Assembly (NCBI GenBank): GCA_017432885.1
Contig: JAFRIE010000018.1
Coordinates: 1-64,000, forward strand
Source: Erysipelotrichaceae bacterium
Lineage (GTDB): Bacteria > Bacillota_I > Bacilli_A > Erysipelotrichales > Erysipelotrichaceae
Direction: 5' to 3'
DNA: 64,000 nt
The position numbers and the translations under genes are program-made. Positions within the stretch are counted from its first letter, which is position 1, and every line of letters begins with the position of its first letter. Shown in pieces: positions 33,804 to 42,237 of this stretch. The notes under the pieces are model-generated. The model worked only from the letters and a program-made list of their open reading frames with translations. It was not told where the DNA came from and did not search any database.

Positions 33804-34505
33804 CTAGCACTTGATTACAGTGCCGGTCGTTTCTCCTTTTACAGCTTTTACAATATTGTCTTCACCGGACATATTGAATACAAAAGCGCCGATACCGGCA
33901 TCTCTACAAAGCTGTGCAGCCTGCAGGTCGATGACCTTCAGTTCAAGATTCAGTATATCATCAAACGTCAGTTCATCAAAACGCTTCGCATCCGGATTTG
34001 TATCAGGATCGCTGTCATAAACACCGTCAACGCCGCTCTTTGCCATTAAAATAACATCGGCATTGATATCGATCGCTCTCTGAGCGCTTCCAGTATCGGT
34101 AGAATGATAAGGTTTTCCTACACCGCCGCCGAATACCAGAACTTCTCCTTCTTCCAGCAGACGATTGGCTTCTTCTTTATCGAACATCAAGACGCTCTCG
34201 GCTTTTACGGCAGACATGACTGTTGCCTTGATACCGATCTGATTCAGTTTGGCACATAACATCAAAGCATTGATAACTGTTCCAAGCATTCCGGCGTAAT
34301 CAGCCTGAACCCGCTCAAATCCCAGCTTTTCAAATAGTTTTCCTCTACAGATATTTCCTCCGCCGATGACAATGCCGATTTCAACACCCATTTCTTTGAT
34401 CTTTCTGATTTGTTCGGCAAGATCATCCAATTTTTCCGCAGAATAAGGGAAATCATCAGCAGAAATCGATTCACCTGAAAGTTTTAGTAAGATCCTTTTA
34501 TACAT
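33804..34505 (-). CDS. pyrH: Uridylate kinase
   Basis: Hexameric UMP kinase, 233 residues. YKRILLKLSGESI, IGIVIGGGNICRG and ADVILMAKSGVDGVYDSDP mark the amino-acid-kinase fold. Of two ATGs (34511 and 34505) the second has GAGG eight bases upstream and matches family N-termini. It follows the tsf terminator. Confidence 0.96.
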   Translation of the reverse strand: MYKRILLKLSGESISADDFPYSAEKLDDLAEQIRKIKEMGVEIGIVIGGGNICRGKLFEKLGFERVQADYAGMLGTVINALMLCAKLNQIGIKATVMSAVKAESVLMFDKEEANRLLEEGEVLVFGGGVGKPYHSTDTGSAQRAIDINADVILMAKSGVDGVYDSDPDTNPDAKRFDELTFDDILNLELKVIDLQAAQLCRDAGIGAFVFNMSGEDNIVKAVKGETTGTVIKC

Positions 34506-34544
34506 TTTCATTACCTCTTTATTATTCTAACAGACTTTTAGACA

Positions 34545-34577
34545 TAAAAAAATGTCTCTAAATATTTAGAGACATTT
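34545..34577 (-). terminator. Intrinsic terminator of tsf
   Basis: AAATGTCTCTAAA pairs with TTTAGAGACATTT (13 pairs, minimal loop), followed by a seven-T run on the minus strand. Confidence 0.92.
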
Positions 34578-34580
34578 CTT

Positions 34581-35468
34581 TTAGACGTTCATCTGTTTTG
34601 CTACTTCTTCCGCGAAGTTTTCTTCTCTCTTCTCAAGACCTTCGCCTACCGCATATCTTGCGAATGTCTTAACTTCAGCATTGTTTTCTTTCAGAACAGC
34701 GGATACTTTTTTCGCTGTATCCATGAAGTATTCCTGGTCAACGAGACACATTTCTTTTAACGCTTTAGAAACTTTGCCTTCGATTGCTCCATTTATGACA
34801 TTCTCCGGTTTTCCGGCGAATTTCTCATCGTTCTTTACGATTTCAGTCTGGACTTTTCTTTCGCGCTCTACGATATCAGCAGGCATATCCGCTGCGCTGA
34901 CATAAGATGGAGACATGGAAGCAACCTGCATCGCCATATAGTGAGCGAGTTCAGGATTTCCGCCCTTCAAGACAACAAGAGCAGTTTTCGCACCGCCCAT
35001 GTGCGTATAATCGCCAAAGAGTTCATCATCGTTTTTTGTTAAAACTTCAAATCTTCTTAAAACGATCTTTTCACCGATCGTAGCCGTTGCATTGATGAAT
35101 TCGTCATTCAATGTTCCGCCGTTAACCGCTAATGCGAGAGCATCCTCGTTGTTTGCAGGAGAAGCTTCAAGTATGCATTCAGCAGCAGTATCCAGAAGTT
35201 TCAGGAACTGTTCATTCTTGGCGACAAAGTCCGTTTCGGAGTTGATTTCAACGATACAGGCTTTGTTTCCTTTTACCAGGACTTTAGAAAGACCTTCCGC
35301 AGCGATTCTGGATGCCTTTTTAATGGATTTTGCGATACCTTTTTCTCTCAGCCAGTCAATGGCTCTTTCCATATCGCCGTCCGATGCAGTCAAGGCATTC
35401 TTGCAGTCAAGCATGCCGGCACCTGTCTTATCTCTTAACTCTTTAACCTGAGCAGCAGTTACAGCCAT
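34581..35468 (-). CDS. tsf: Translation elongation factor Ts
   Basis: 295 residues. Nucleotide exchange factor for EF-Tu. LRDKTGAGMLDCKNAL near the N-terminus and EINSETDFVAKNEQF (TDFVA contacts EF-Tu) near 75. The start overlaps the rpsB stop by one base. Confidence 0.97.
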   Translation of the reverse strand: MAVTAAQVKELRDKTGAGMLDCKNALTASDGDMERAIDWLREKGIAKSIKKASRIAAEGLSKVLVKGNKACIVEINSETDFVAKNEQFLKLLDTAAECILEASPANNEDALALAVNGGTLNDEFINATATIGEKIVLRRFEVLTKNDDELFGDYTHMGGAKTALVVLKGGNPELAHYMAMQVASMSPSYVSAADMPADIVERERKVQTEIVKNDEKFAGKPENVINGAIEGKVSKALKEMCLVDQEYFMDTAKKVSAVLKENNAEVKTFARYAVGEGLEKREENFAEEVAKQMNV

Positions 35469-36442
35469 TATTCAGCAGCCTCCTTTACTTCTGTTTCTAC
35501 CTGAGCTACGGTTTCCTCAGCCGGAGCTTCTTTTACATCACTCTTGTTTTCTTCTGCAGGAGTTTCTTCTTTCTTTCCAATATATCTCTTTTCAGAGTTG
35601 TATTTACGAGGGTTTCTGTTATTGAAACGGTTGTTTCTTTCTTCGTTTCTTGCTTTTCTTCTCTTTTCCTGTTCTTCGGCGTGCTTTTCAACGTTGATGA
35701 TTACATCTTCCATTGTGATATCATTTTCGATTTCACCTTCCTGATAAGCGTCCTGAAGAATACCGCCCTTGGTCTCAACAATGGCATCAGCCAGCAGAGA
35801 CATTAGAAGTTTGATCGACTTGATCGCATCATCGTTTGCAGGAATTGCATAATCGACGATCGCAGGATTGCAGTTGGTATCGGCAAGACCAAATACAGGG
35901 ATACCCAGTTTTTTCGCTTCTGCTACCGCATTATGGTCTTCTTTCGGATCTACGACAACAACGGCATCAGGCAGTTTCTTCATTTCCTTGATACCGCCTA
36001 AGAAGTTCTCCAGACGAACCGCTTCCTTATGGATCAGAATCTGTTCTTTCTTTGGATAAACAGAAATCGTGCCGTCCGCTTCCATCTGTTCGATTTCAAT
36101 CAGACGTTTAATTCTCTTCTGGATTGTACGGAAGTTTGTCAGTGTACCGCCAAGCCATCTCTGATTGATGTAGAAGCTTCCTGATCTGGTTGCTTCATCC
36201 AGGATGATCTGCTGTGCCTGTTTCTTTGTTCCGACAAACAGAACTTTTCCACCCTGTTCGGAAATCTCTTTCATCTTCGCATAAGCGACATCCAGAGCTT
36301 CCTGTGTCTTGTTCAGGTCGATAATGTAGATACCGTTCTTCGCTGTATAGATGAACGGCTTGCATTTCGGATCCCATCTTCTGGTCTGATGTCCGAAGTG
36401 AGCGCCGTTTTCCAGCAGCTTTCTCATTGAAACTAATTGCAT
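35468..36442 (-). CDS. rpsB: Ribosomal protein S2 (uS2) with long charged C-terminal tail
   Basis: Residues 1-235 are ordinary S2: [31 protein letters not shown], and [15 protein letters not shown]-type sequence (here [15 protein letters not shown]). From about 250 to 324 there is a tail rich in Glu, Lys, Arg and Asn ([20 protein letters not shown], then Glu/Ala-rich repeats), about 75 residues beyond the usual end. The basic-then-acidic split looks like a disordered appendage. SD AGAGGA precedes the ATG; an S2-type leader lies upstream. Confidence 0.95.
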   Translation of the reverse strand: MQLVSMRKLLENGAHFGHQTRRWDPKCKPFIYTAKNGIYIIDLNKTQEALDVAYAKMKEISEQGGKVLFVGTKKQAQQIILDEATRSGSFYINQRWLGGTLTNFRTIQKRIKRLIEIEQMEADGTISVYPKKEQILIHKEAVRLENFLGGIKEMKKLPDAVVVVDPKEDHNAVAEAKKLGIPVFGLADTNCNPAIVDYAIPANDDAIKSIKLLMSLLADAIVETKGGILQDAYQEGEIENDITMEDVIINVEKHAEEQEKRRKARNEERNNRFNNRNPRKYNSEKRYIGKKEETPAEENKSDVKEAPAEETVAQVETEVKEAAE

Positions 36443-36471
36443 TTAAAATTCCTCTCTTTCCGTTACTCCTC

Positions 36472-36524
36472 CACTATTTCCGGCGCCACTAACTATTTCA
36501 GCACGGAGTGGCGAATCCATAGTG
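36472..36524 (-). promoter_or_regulatory. Structured rpsB leader (S2 autoregulation candidate)
   Basis: Two nested perfect stems on the minus strand: outer CACTAT/ATAGTG (36519-36524 with 36472-36477) and inner CGCCACT/AGTGGCG (36507-36513 with 36484-36490), separated by asymmetric internal loops. r-protein S2 leaders regulate rpsB-tsf in many bacteria; binding here is inferred. Confidence 0.65.
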
Positions 36525-36547
36525 TGTGTATGCATAAATGCTTAAAT

Positions 36548-36577
36548 ATTTTATCACTAATAAATAAAAAAAGGCAA
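36548..36577 (-). promoter_or_regulatory. rpsB promoter overlapping the murE terminator
   Basis: TTGCCT (36572-36577), 18-base spacer, TAAAAT (36548-36553). The -35 lies in the 3' arm of the terminator hairpin of murE, as at rplK. Confidence 0.5.
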
Positions 36578-36590
36578 TGTAAATTGCCTT
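36566..36590 (-). terminator. Intrinsic terminator of murE
   Basis: AAGGCAAT (36571-36578) with ATTGCCTT (36583-36590), four-base loop, seven T on the minus strand; it touches the murE stop codon. Confidence 0.9.
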
Positions 36591-38043
36591 AAATAATTTT
36601 CTTTTTTTTCAGTTCAATTGCTTTTTCCGCTGCTTTCTTGTCAGACATGTACGGAATTCTGCCGTTTTTATCTAAGATGAACTCATCGCTGCCCTTTCCT
36701 AACAGGAGGATCGTATCGCCTGGTCCTGCCAGAGAAACAGCCTTTTTGATTGCTTCGAAGCGGTCAAGGATGATTTCCGGATCCAGTCTCTGGAAGTATG
36801 ATTTCAGATCACACAGAATCTCCAGCATGTCTTCCGTTGACGGATCATCATAAGTCAGAATCACGATATCCGCTTCCCTGTCGGCAACAGCAGCAGTACC
36901 CGGTCTTCTAAGATGATCCCTGTCTCCCGAAGCGCCGAATACGGCGATGATCTTTTTATCATCTGCCGTTATAGATCTGGCAAAAGCAAAAACTTTTTCA
37001 AATGAATTCGGTGTAAACGCATAATCAATAACGACATTAAAATCCTGTCCAACTTCAACCATTTCACAACGGCCGGGAGTCGTTTCCAGTTTTGTGATAT
37101 ATGGCAATACTCTTTCTATCTCATAGCCGTTTTCATTCAGTACTGCGATTACCGCCAGAAGATTGTAGATGTTAAATCGCGCAAGCAGATTTGTGCAGAT
37201 GTGATAACTCTTTTCTTTATAGATCAGATCGAATTCGCTGCGATCATTATGAAGAGAGATGTTTTGCGCCTGATAATCGGCTGCATTCTCTATACCGTAT
37301 GTAACATTCACTGCCTTCGATTGTTTGAGTAATCTAACACCGTAAGGATCATCAATATTAATGATCGCCTTTCCATCCGTTCCAAGCATTTTAAATAGAA
37401 GACATTTGGCCTGAAAGTAGCTTTCCATGTCATGATGAATATCCATGTGGTCACTTGTAAGATTGTTGAATACAGCAGTGGAAAACTTTACCTGATCAAG
37501 ACGATGAGTCAAAAGCCCTTCTGAAGAAGCTTCCAGTACCAGTGTCTTGCATCCGTGATCCAGCATTTCTTTCCCGATTCGAAAGAGTTCATCTGATTTA
37601 GGAGTAGTCAGATTCATCTTTGAATCAATGATTTTATCGTCATAGCAATAGCCCATCGTTCCGATATAGCCGCATCTGTTGAAATTGGCGATCAGCGAAC
37701 GGATGATCCAGGCAATGGTCGTCTTTCCATTGGTTCCGGTAATTCCAATGGTATTCATTTTTTCTGTCGGATAATCGTAGAATGCATTACAGAAAGAAAC
37801 GTAGGCATCCGTAGCATCTTTTACCTTGATATAAGCGATATGATCTCTTTTATGAGCGATTTCATCCGTATAGACAACAGCGACAGCTCCGTTGTCGATC
37901 GCCTGTTCGATAAAACGGTGACCGTCGTTGATCTTGCCTTTCATGGCAAAAAAGATCGAATCAGGATTCTTCTTCCTCGAATCAAACATGATCGATCGAA
38001 TTTCTTTATCGTCATCCGTCTCAAATATTTTTTTTAAATTCAT
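36589..38043 (-). CDS. murE: UDP-MurNAc-L-Ala-D-Glu ligase MurE, probably adding a residue other than meso-DAP
   Basis: 484 residues, adds the third amino acid to the peptidoglycan stem peptide. ITGTNGKTTIAW is the P-loop; EASSEGLLTHR and VVIDYAFTPNSFEKV mark central and C-terminal domains. The specificity motif, DNPR in enzymes that add meso-diaminopimelate, reads DDPS near residue 404. Loss of the Arg is typical of L-Lys-type enzymes, so a lysine-type wall is the best guess. Lies 33 bases after the LtaS-like gene. Confidence 0.9.
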   Translation of the reverse strand: MNLKKIFETDDDKEIRSIMFDSRKKNPDSIFFAMKGKINDGHRFIEQAIDNGAVAVVYTDEIAHKRDHIAYIKVKDATDAYVSFCNAFYDYPTEKMNTIGITGTNGKTTIAWIIRSLIANFNRCGYIGTMGYCYDDKIIDSKMNLTTPKSDELFRIGKEMLDHGCKTLVLEASSEGLLTHRLDQVKFSTAVFNNLTSDHMDIHHDMESYFQAKCLLFKMLGTDGKAIINIDDPYGVRLLKQSKAVNVTYGIENAADYQAQNISLHNDRSEFDLIYKEKSYHICTNLLARFNIYNLLAVIAVLNENGYEIERVLPYITKLETTPGRCEMVEVGQDFNVVIDYAFTPNSFEKVFAFARSITADDKKIIAVFGASGDRDHLRRPGTAAVADREADIVILTYDDPSTEDMLEILCDLKSYFQRLDPEIILDRFEAIKKAVSLAGPGDTILLLGKGSDEFILDKNGRIPYMSDKKAAEKAIELKKKKII

Positions 38044-38076
38044 AAATACCGCTGTTCCTAAAGGGAAAAATACAGT

Positions 38077-40053
38077 CTATTTCGGATTGCATATACTTCT
38101 TCTCTTGGCAAAATAGTCCTCATCAAAAATCAGATAAGAGATCTTGATGGTATTCTGTACGTATGTATTCGTCTTCATGATCTGCGACTGATCCGGTGCA
38201 TTGTTTGGATCGGCAGGCGTAAATTTTTCGGTCGTTGCATCATAAACGCCGGTCTCATTCAGCCAGTTGCCGCTAGGAAAGATGATCGTGTTGCTTCCAC
38301 TGTAAGCGTCAATGCCCATATACAGTCTTGGATCATAGTTTAAATCGAAAAGATTGGCGATTGTCGGTACATGATCTAAAGTCGAACAGTAGTTGTAATT
38401 GACATTCTTCTGTGTTGCGGGGTTATAGATCACAAACGGAGAACGATACTGTCCGTATTCTCCTGAACGGTCCGGATTCAGCCATCGGCTGTATTCCATG
38501 ATCAGATCATACGGCGTTTCCTTATAACTGATCCAGTATGGCCGATGGTCACAGTAGAAACAGATGACAGTGTTATCGGCAATGCCTTTTTCTTCCAGGT
38601 AATCCAGCAGTACTTTCATCCCGTTGTCAAAATCCATACACTTGGACATGTACCGCTTGTAATCGATACGCCAGTCCGGATGCACTTCATTGATCTCGTC
38701 GAGATAATAGTCTCCCCAGTAGGAAGATTCATCATACGGGAAATGCATGACGGATGTAATAATGTCGCAGAAAAACTTTCCTTTGCTCTCTTCGATGTGT
38801 TTGATCGCCTGTTCGATCAGCATCGTATCGGATTGCCAGCCGTTGGTATGTACGATAGATTTGTCTTCCCAGATATCGTCGATATCATAAAATTCATCCA
38901 CACCCAAAGCAGGCAGAATGGTTTTACGCTCATAAAATTCGTCTCTCCAGTTATGCAGGCCAAACGTCTTGTATCCTTTGTTCTTGAACAAATAAGGCAA
39001 AGCTTCATAAAACTCAATGCCGGCAACGTAATTCGGTGTACACACATTTACATATGGGAAGATAGATGTGTAAGATACAAATTCGGATTCACCGGTAGCA
39101 CAGGAATATACCGGCGTATAGTGATTATAGAAAGTCAGACCTTCATTGTACATTTTATACAAAGTCGGAGTCAGTTCCTTGTCGATCATCATATAGTCAC
39201 CGGCTTCTACCATGAAATAAATAAAGTTATATCCTTCAAACAAACCGGTCATTTCATTCGGCTGGGTGATTTGCTTGCTCATGAGGTATTTATCGATCAT
39301 CTGCATATTGGAATTCTCTTCGCTTTCAGCGATCTTCTTCCACTCTGTATCATTGATCGTTCTTTTCTTGGCCGGTATTTCTGCAGGTTCCGGTTCATCC
39401 GTTTCATCCGGAATATCGATAACGATCTGTTCAGGGGCCTTATATACTAGCGCACTGATATCCCTGAAAAAGAAATGTTCAATTCCGGTTTTATCAATAA
39501 GAATATCTTTATTGGAGAAAGTATCGTAAACCGTTGACAAAGGAGTCAAACCGCTTCCCAGATTGAAAATCGGGATCATCAGCAGAAAAGACAGAATACA
39601 GAGAATCAGCGGAAGCTGAAATGGTCCTTTTCCGTTGAATTTCACAAAACGGAATAAAAGAATATAAATCACGATCGTCAACAGGCAGAGATAGAATACA
39701 GGCTTGGCATTAGACAGGAAAATCAAAGCATACTGCGCAATTCTCGCGGCACCGTCCGATACGGTTCCAAAAGAATAGAAATCGCCCATGAAGTTTTTGA
39801 AAATCAGTTCGACAAAAGTATAAAAACTGAACCAGAAGACGATGATCAGGCCGATAACAAAGTATACTTTACGGCTTTTGAATCTTGTACAGATGAAGCT
39901 GACCAGAAAGGAAAAAAAGGAAACAAAAAACAAAACCCTTAGGAAACTGAAAATCTCAAAACTCTTAAACTGGATAAGATGAAAAACGATCTCCAGATAA
40001 AGCAGCGGAATAAATAAATATAGAAATCTTAAATCTAACTTGTATTTCTTCAT
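38077..40053 (-). CDS. LTA synthase family membrane sulfatase-like enzyme
   Basis: 658 residues. Five or so N-terminal membrane helices (to about 165), a linker, then an extracellular alkaline-phosphatase-fold domain. Likely metal and catalytic residues: Glu283 (FMVEAGDY), nucleophile Thr320 (SCATGESEF), His437 (MHFPY), Asp502-His503 (YCDHRPY). LtaS polymerises glycerol-phosphate from phosphatidylglycerol; a phosphoglycerol transferase decorating another glycan is an alternative. The start overlaps the xerC stop by four bases. Confidence 0.86.
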   Translation of the reverse strand: MKKYKLDLRFLYLFIPLLYLEIVFHLIQFKSFEIFSFLRVLFFVSFFSFLVSFICTRFKSRKVYFVIGLIIVFWFSFYTFVELIFKNFMGDFYSFGTVSDGAARIAQYALIFLSNAKPVFYLCLLTIVIYILLFRFVKFNGKGPFQLPLILCILSFLLMIPIFNLGSGLTPLSTVYDTFSNKDILIDKTGIEHFFFRDISALVYKAPEQIVIDIPDETDEPEPAEIPAKKRTINDTEWKKIAESEENSNMQMIDKYLMSKQITQPNEMTGLFEGYNFIYFMVEAGDYMMIDKELTPTLYKMYNEGLTFYNHYTPVYSCATGESEFVSYTSIFPYVNVCTPNYVAGIEFYEALPYLFKNKGYKTFGLHNWRDEFYERKTILPALGVDEFYDIDDIWEDKSIVHTNGWQSDTMLIEQAIKHIEESKGKFFCDIITSVMHFPYDESSYWGDYYLDEINEVHPDWRIDYKRYMSKCMDFDNGMKVLLDYLEEKGIADNTVICFYCDHRPYWISYKETPYDLIMEYSRWLNPDRSGEYGQYRSPFVIYNPATQKNVNYNYCSTLDHVPTIANLFDLNYDPRLYMGIDAYSGSNTIIFPSGNWLNETGVYDATTEKFTPADPNNAPDQSQIMKTNTYVQNTIKISYLIFDEDYFAKRRSICNPK

Positions 40054-40952
40054 TTTGCATGTGGATGCGCCTTTTTTACCGCATTTTTCAACCGGTCGAA
40101 AGTCAGATGGGTATAAAGCTGCGTCGTTGACAGGTTTTCATGACCCAGCAGTTCCTGCACTGTTCTAAGATCGGCGCCGTTGTCCAGCAGGTGCGTAGCA
40201 AAGGAATGCCTTAACATGTGCGGATGAATATCGATCTCTAAACCGGCTTTTTTTCTGACTTCTTCCAACAGGAGTTGAACACTCCTAGGTGATATTCTAC
40301 CACGACGGGTAGAAACAAACAAATAATCGAAACCGTAATCTGCATACTTACTGCGGTATTCTTTGAGATATAAAGACAGAATGTCATTCAACGCCGGATA
40401 ATATGGAACGAGTCTTTCTTTGTTTCCTTTTCCAAGTACTCTTACCAGCATCTGCTGTCTGTCAAGATTGCTCAGCTTCAAATTGCAGCACTCCGAAATA
40501 CGCAAGCCACAGGCGTAGATTATCTCCACAATGCATCTGTTTCGGATTTCTATCGGATCTTCCATATTAAAAACATCCAGGATTCTTCGGATCTGATCAA
40601 TCGTTAGTACATCCGGAAGATGTTTTTCGACATGGATCTTCTTAAAACTTAAAAAAGGGTTCTTGCCACAGATCTTTCTTTCACATAGAAAACGATAGAA
40701 AGAGCGTAAAGAACTCATGTTTCTGGCATAGGTAGAATTTGTGATCTTTCCCCGTGTAATTCTTCCGGTTCTTAATTCACTGATGTAATCAAATACAGTA
40801 TCTTTTTCAACTTTTGAGAAATCATCAATTCCCTTTTCATCAAGATACTCGATAAAACGGCGGATGTCTCTGCCGTAAGAATCGGCAGTCGCTTCTGAAC
40901 CGCTCCCTTTATCTTTGATATATGTTATGAATTCATCTAGAAGTTCATACAT
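40050..40952 (-). CDS. xerC: Tyrosine recombinase XerC/CodV type
   Basis: 300 residues. N-terminal SAM-like core-binding domain (about 1-90), C-terminal catalytic domain with all active-site residues: Arg151 (CGLRISE), Lys175 (GKGNK), His245 and Arg248 (HPHMLRHS), His271 (LGHENL) and nucleophile Tyr280 (QLYTH). Resolves chromosome dimers at dif. The position after trmFO equals codV of Bacillus, which favours XerC over XerD or an integrase. Confidence 0.92.
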   Translation of the reverse strand: MYELLDEFITYIKDKGSGSEATADSYGRDIRRFIEYLDEKGIDDFSKVEKDTVFDYISELRTGRITRGKITNSTYARNMSSLRSFYRFLCERKICGKNPFLSFKKIHVEKHLPDVLTIDQIRRILDVFNMEDPIEIRNRCIVEIIYACGLRISECCNLKLSNLDRQQMLVRVLGKGNKERLVPYYPALNDILSLYLKEYRSKYADYGFDYLFVSTRRGRISPRSVQLLLEEVRKKAGLEIDIHPHMLRHSFATHLLDNGADLRTVQELLGHENLSTTQLYTHLTFDRLKNAVKKAHPHAK

Positions 40953-42237
40953 ATTGCGCGAACTCCCTGACGGCTTCTAATGCGTGTTTTACGTAGAATG
41001 CCCTTTTATCTTTTTTTGAACCGCCATAATCGCAGCGGAATATGCCGAAGTTGGCGTTCATCGGTTCCAGCTTGTTGATGTTTGAATCCGAAATATAAGC
41101 CGCCATGGCACCGATCATTGTATCCGGACCCAGGCAGAGATCTTTCTCACCTTTCAGGAATCTGCTTAACTGTATGGCGGCATAAAGGCCGCTGGCAGCG
41201 GACTCTACATAGCCCTCTACCCCGGATATCTGACCGCTGATAAACAGTTTCGGGTAAGCAATAAACTGATACCTGTCGTTAATGATACCCGGCGAATTGA
41301 TATAGGTGTTTCGATGCATAACGCCATATCTGACGATATGAACATCATGTAAAGCCGGGATTTTCTTGAGAACTTCCTCCTGTGCCTTGAAAGTAAGATG
41401 AGTCTGGAAACCTACTACATTATATAAAGTATCGATGGCATTGTCTTTTCTTAACTGCACAACGGCATAAGGACGTACTCCGTCGTGTTCTAGACCTACC
41501 GGTTTCATCGGTCCGAATAGAAGCGTTTTGATGCCTCTTTTGGCCATTTCTTCAAAAGGCATGCAGCCTTCGAAGTATTTCTCATCGTCGATTTCATGTA
41601 CATCGATCTTTTTTGCTTCAATAATTGTCTGATAAAAGTCTTCAAATTCTTCTCTGGTCAACGGACAGTTTATGTAATCACCCGTATTTTCCTCGTCATA
41701 ACGCGATTTGTAGTAAGCATAACGGAAATCTACAGAATCCTTTTCGACGATCGGCGATACCGCGTCATAGAAATGCAGAAAACGGTTGCCGCAAAGTTCT
41801 GACAAAGACTCTGCCAGTTTCCCTTCACAAAGAGGACCTGCGGCAATTAAAGTTGGAACGGAAGGATCGATATTTGTAACTTCTTCATGAATCACATGAA
41901 TATTGCTGTTGTTGCAGATACGTTCGGTTATATAAGCCGAAAAGCCGTTCCGATCAACGGCCAATGACTTGCCTGCCGGGATACGATACTGATCCGCAGC
42001 TGACATAATCAAAGAATCCAGGATCCGCATTTCTTCTTTCAGCAGTCCTACTGCGTTGTTTAGATCATCGCTTCTTAATGAATTCGAACAGATCAGTTCC
42101 GCAAATCTGTCGGTTTTAAAAGCCGCATGCCTTTTAACAGGCTTCTGTTCATAAAGTTCAACTTCGATTCCTCTTTTTGCCAGCTGATAGGCTGCTTCAC
42201 ATCCTGCCAGACCGGCACCGATCACTTTTACTTTCAT
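40945..42237 (-). CDS. trmFO: Methylenetetrahydrofolate-tRNA (uracil-5) methyltransferase
   Basis: 430 residues, FAD- and folate-dependent enzyme forming ribothymidine 54 in tRNA. VIGAGLAGCEAAYQLAKRG is the FAD-binding fold; ELICSNSLRSD and GQISGVEGYVESAASGL are family signatures. Overlaps topA by four bases and xerC by eight. Confidence 0.96.
   Translation of the reverse strand: MKVKVIGAGLAGCEAAYQLAKRGIEVELYEQKPVKRHAAFKTDRFAELICSNSLRSDDLNNAVGLLKEEMRILDSLIMSAADQYRIPAGKSLAVDRNGFSAYITERICNNSNIHVIHEEVTNIDPSVPTLIAAGPLCEGKLAESLSELCGNRFLHFYDAVSPIVEKDSVDFRYAYYKSRYDEENTGDYINCPLTREEFEDFYQTIIEAKKIDVHEIDDEKYFEGCMPFEEMAKRGIKTLLFGPMKPVGLEHDGVRPYAVVQLRKDNAIDTLYNVVGFQTHLTFKAQEEVLKKIPALHDVHIVRYGVMHRNTYINSPGIINDRYQFIAYPKLFISGQISGVEGYVESAASGLYAAIQLSRFLKGEKDLCLGPDTMIGAMAAYISDSNINKLEPMNANFGIFRCDYGGSKKDKRAFYVKHALEAVREFAQYV

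Noticed and set aside
38545-39450. Long plus-strand open frame (301 codons)
   Set aside because: It is fully antisense to the LtaS-like gene, has no ribosome site and its translation has no recognisable motif; it mirrors codon bias of the real gene.
40050-40952. Phage or integrative-element integrase
   Set aside because: Size, full Xer signature and position between trmFO and a housekeeping gene match XerC; no att repeats or phage genes nearby.
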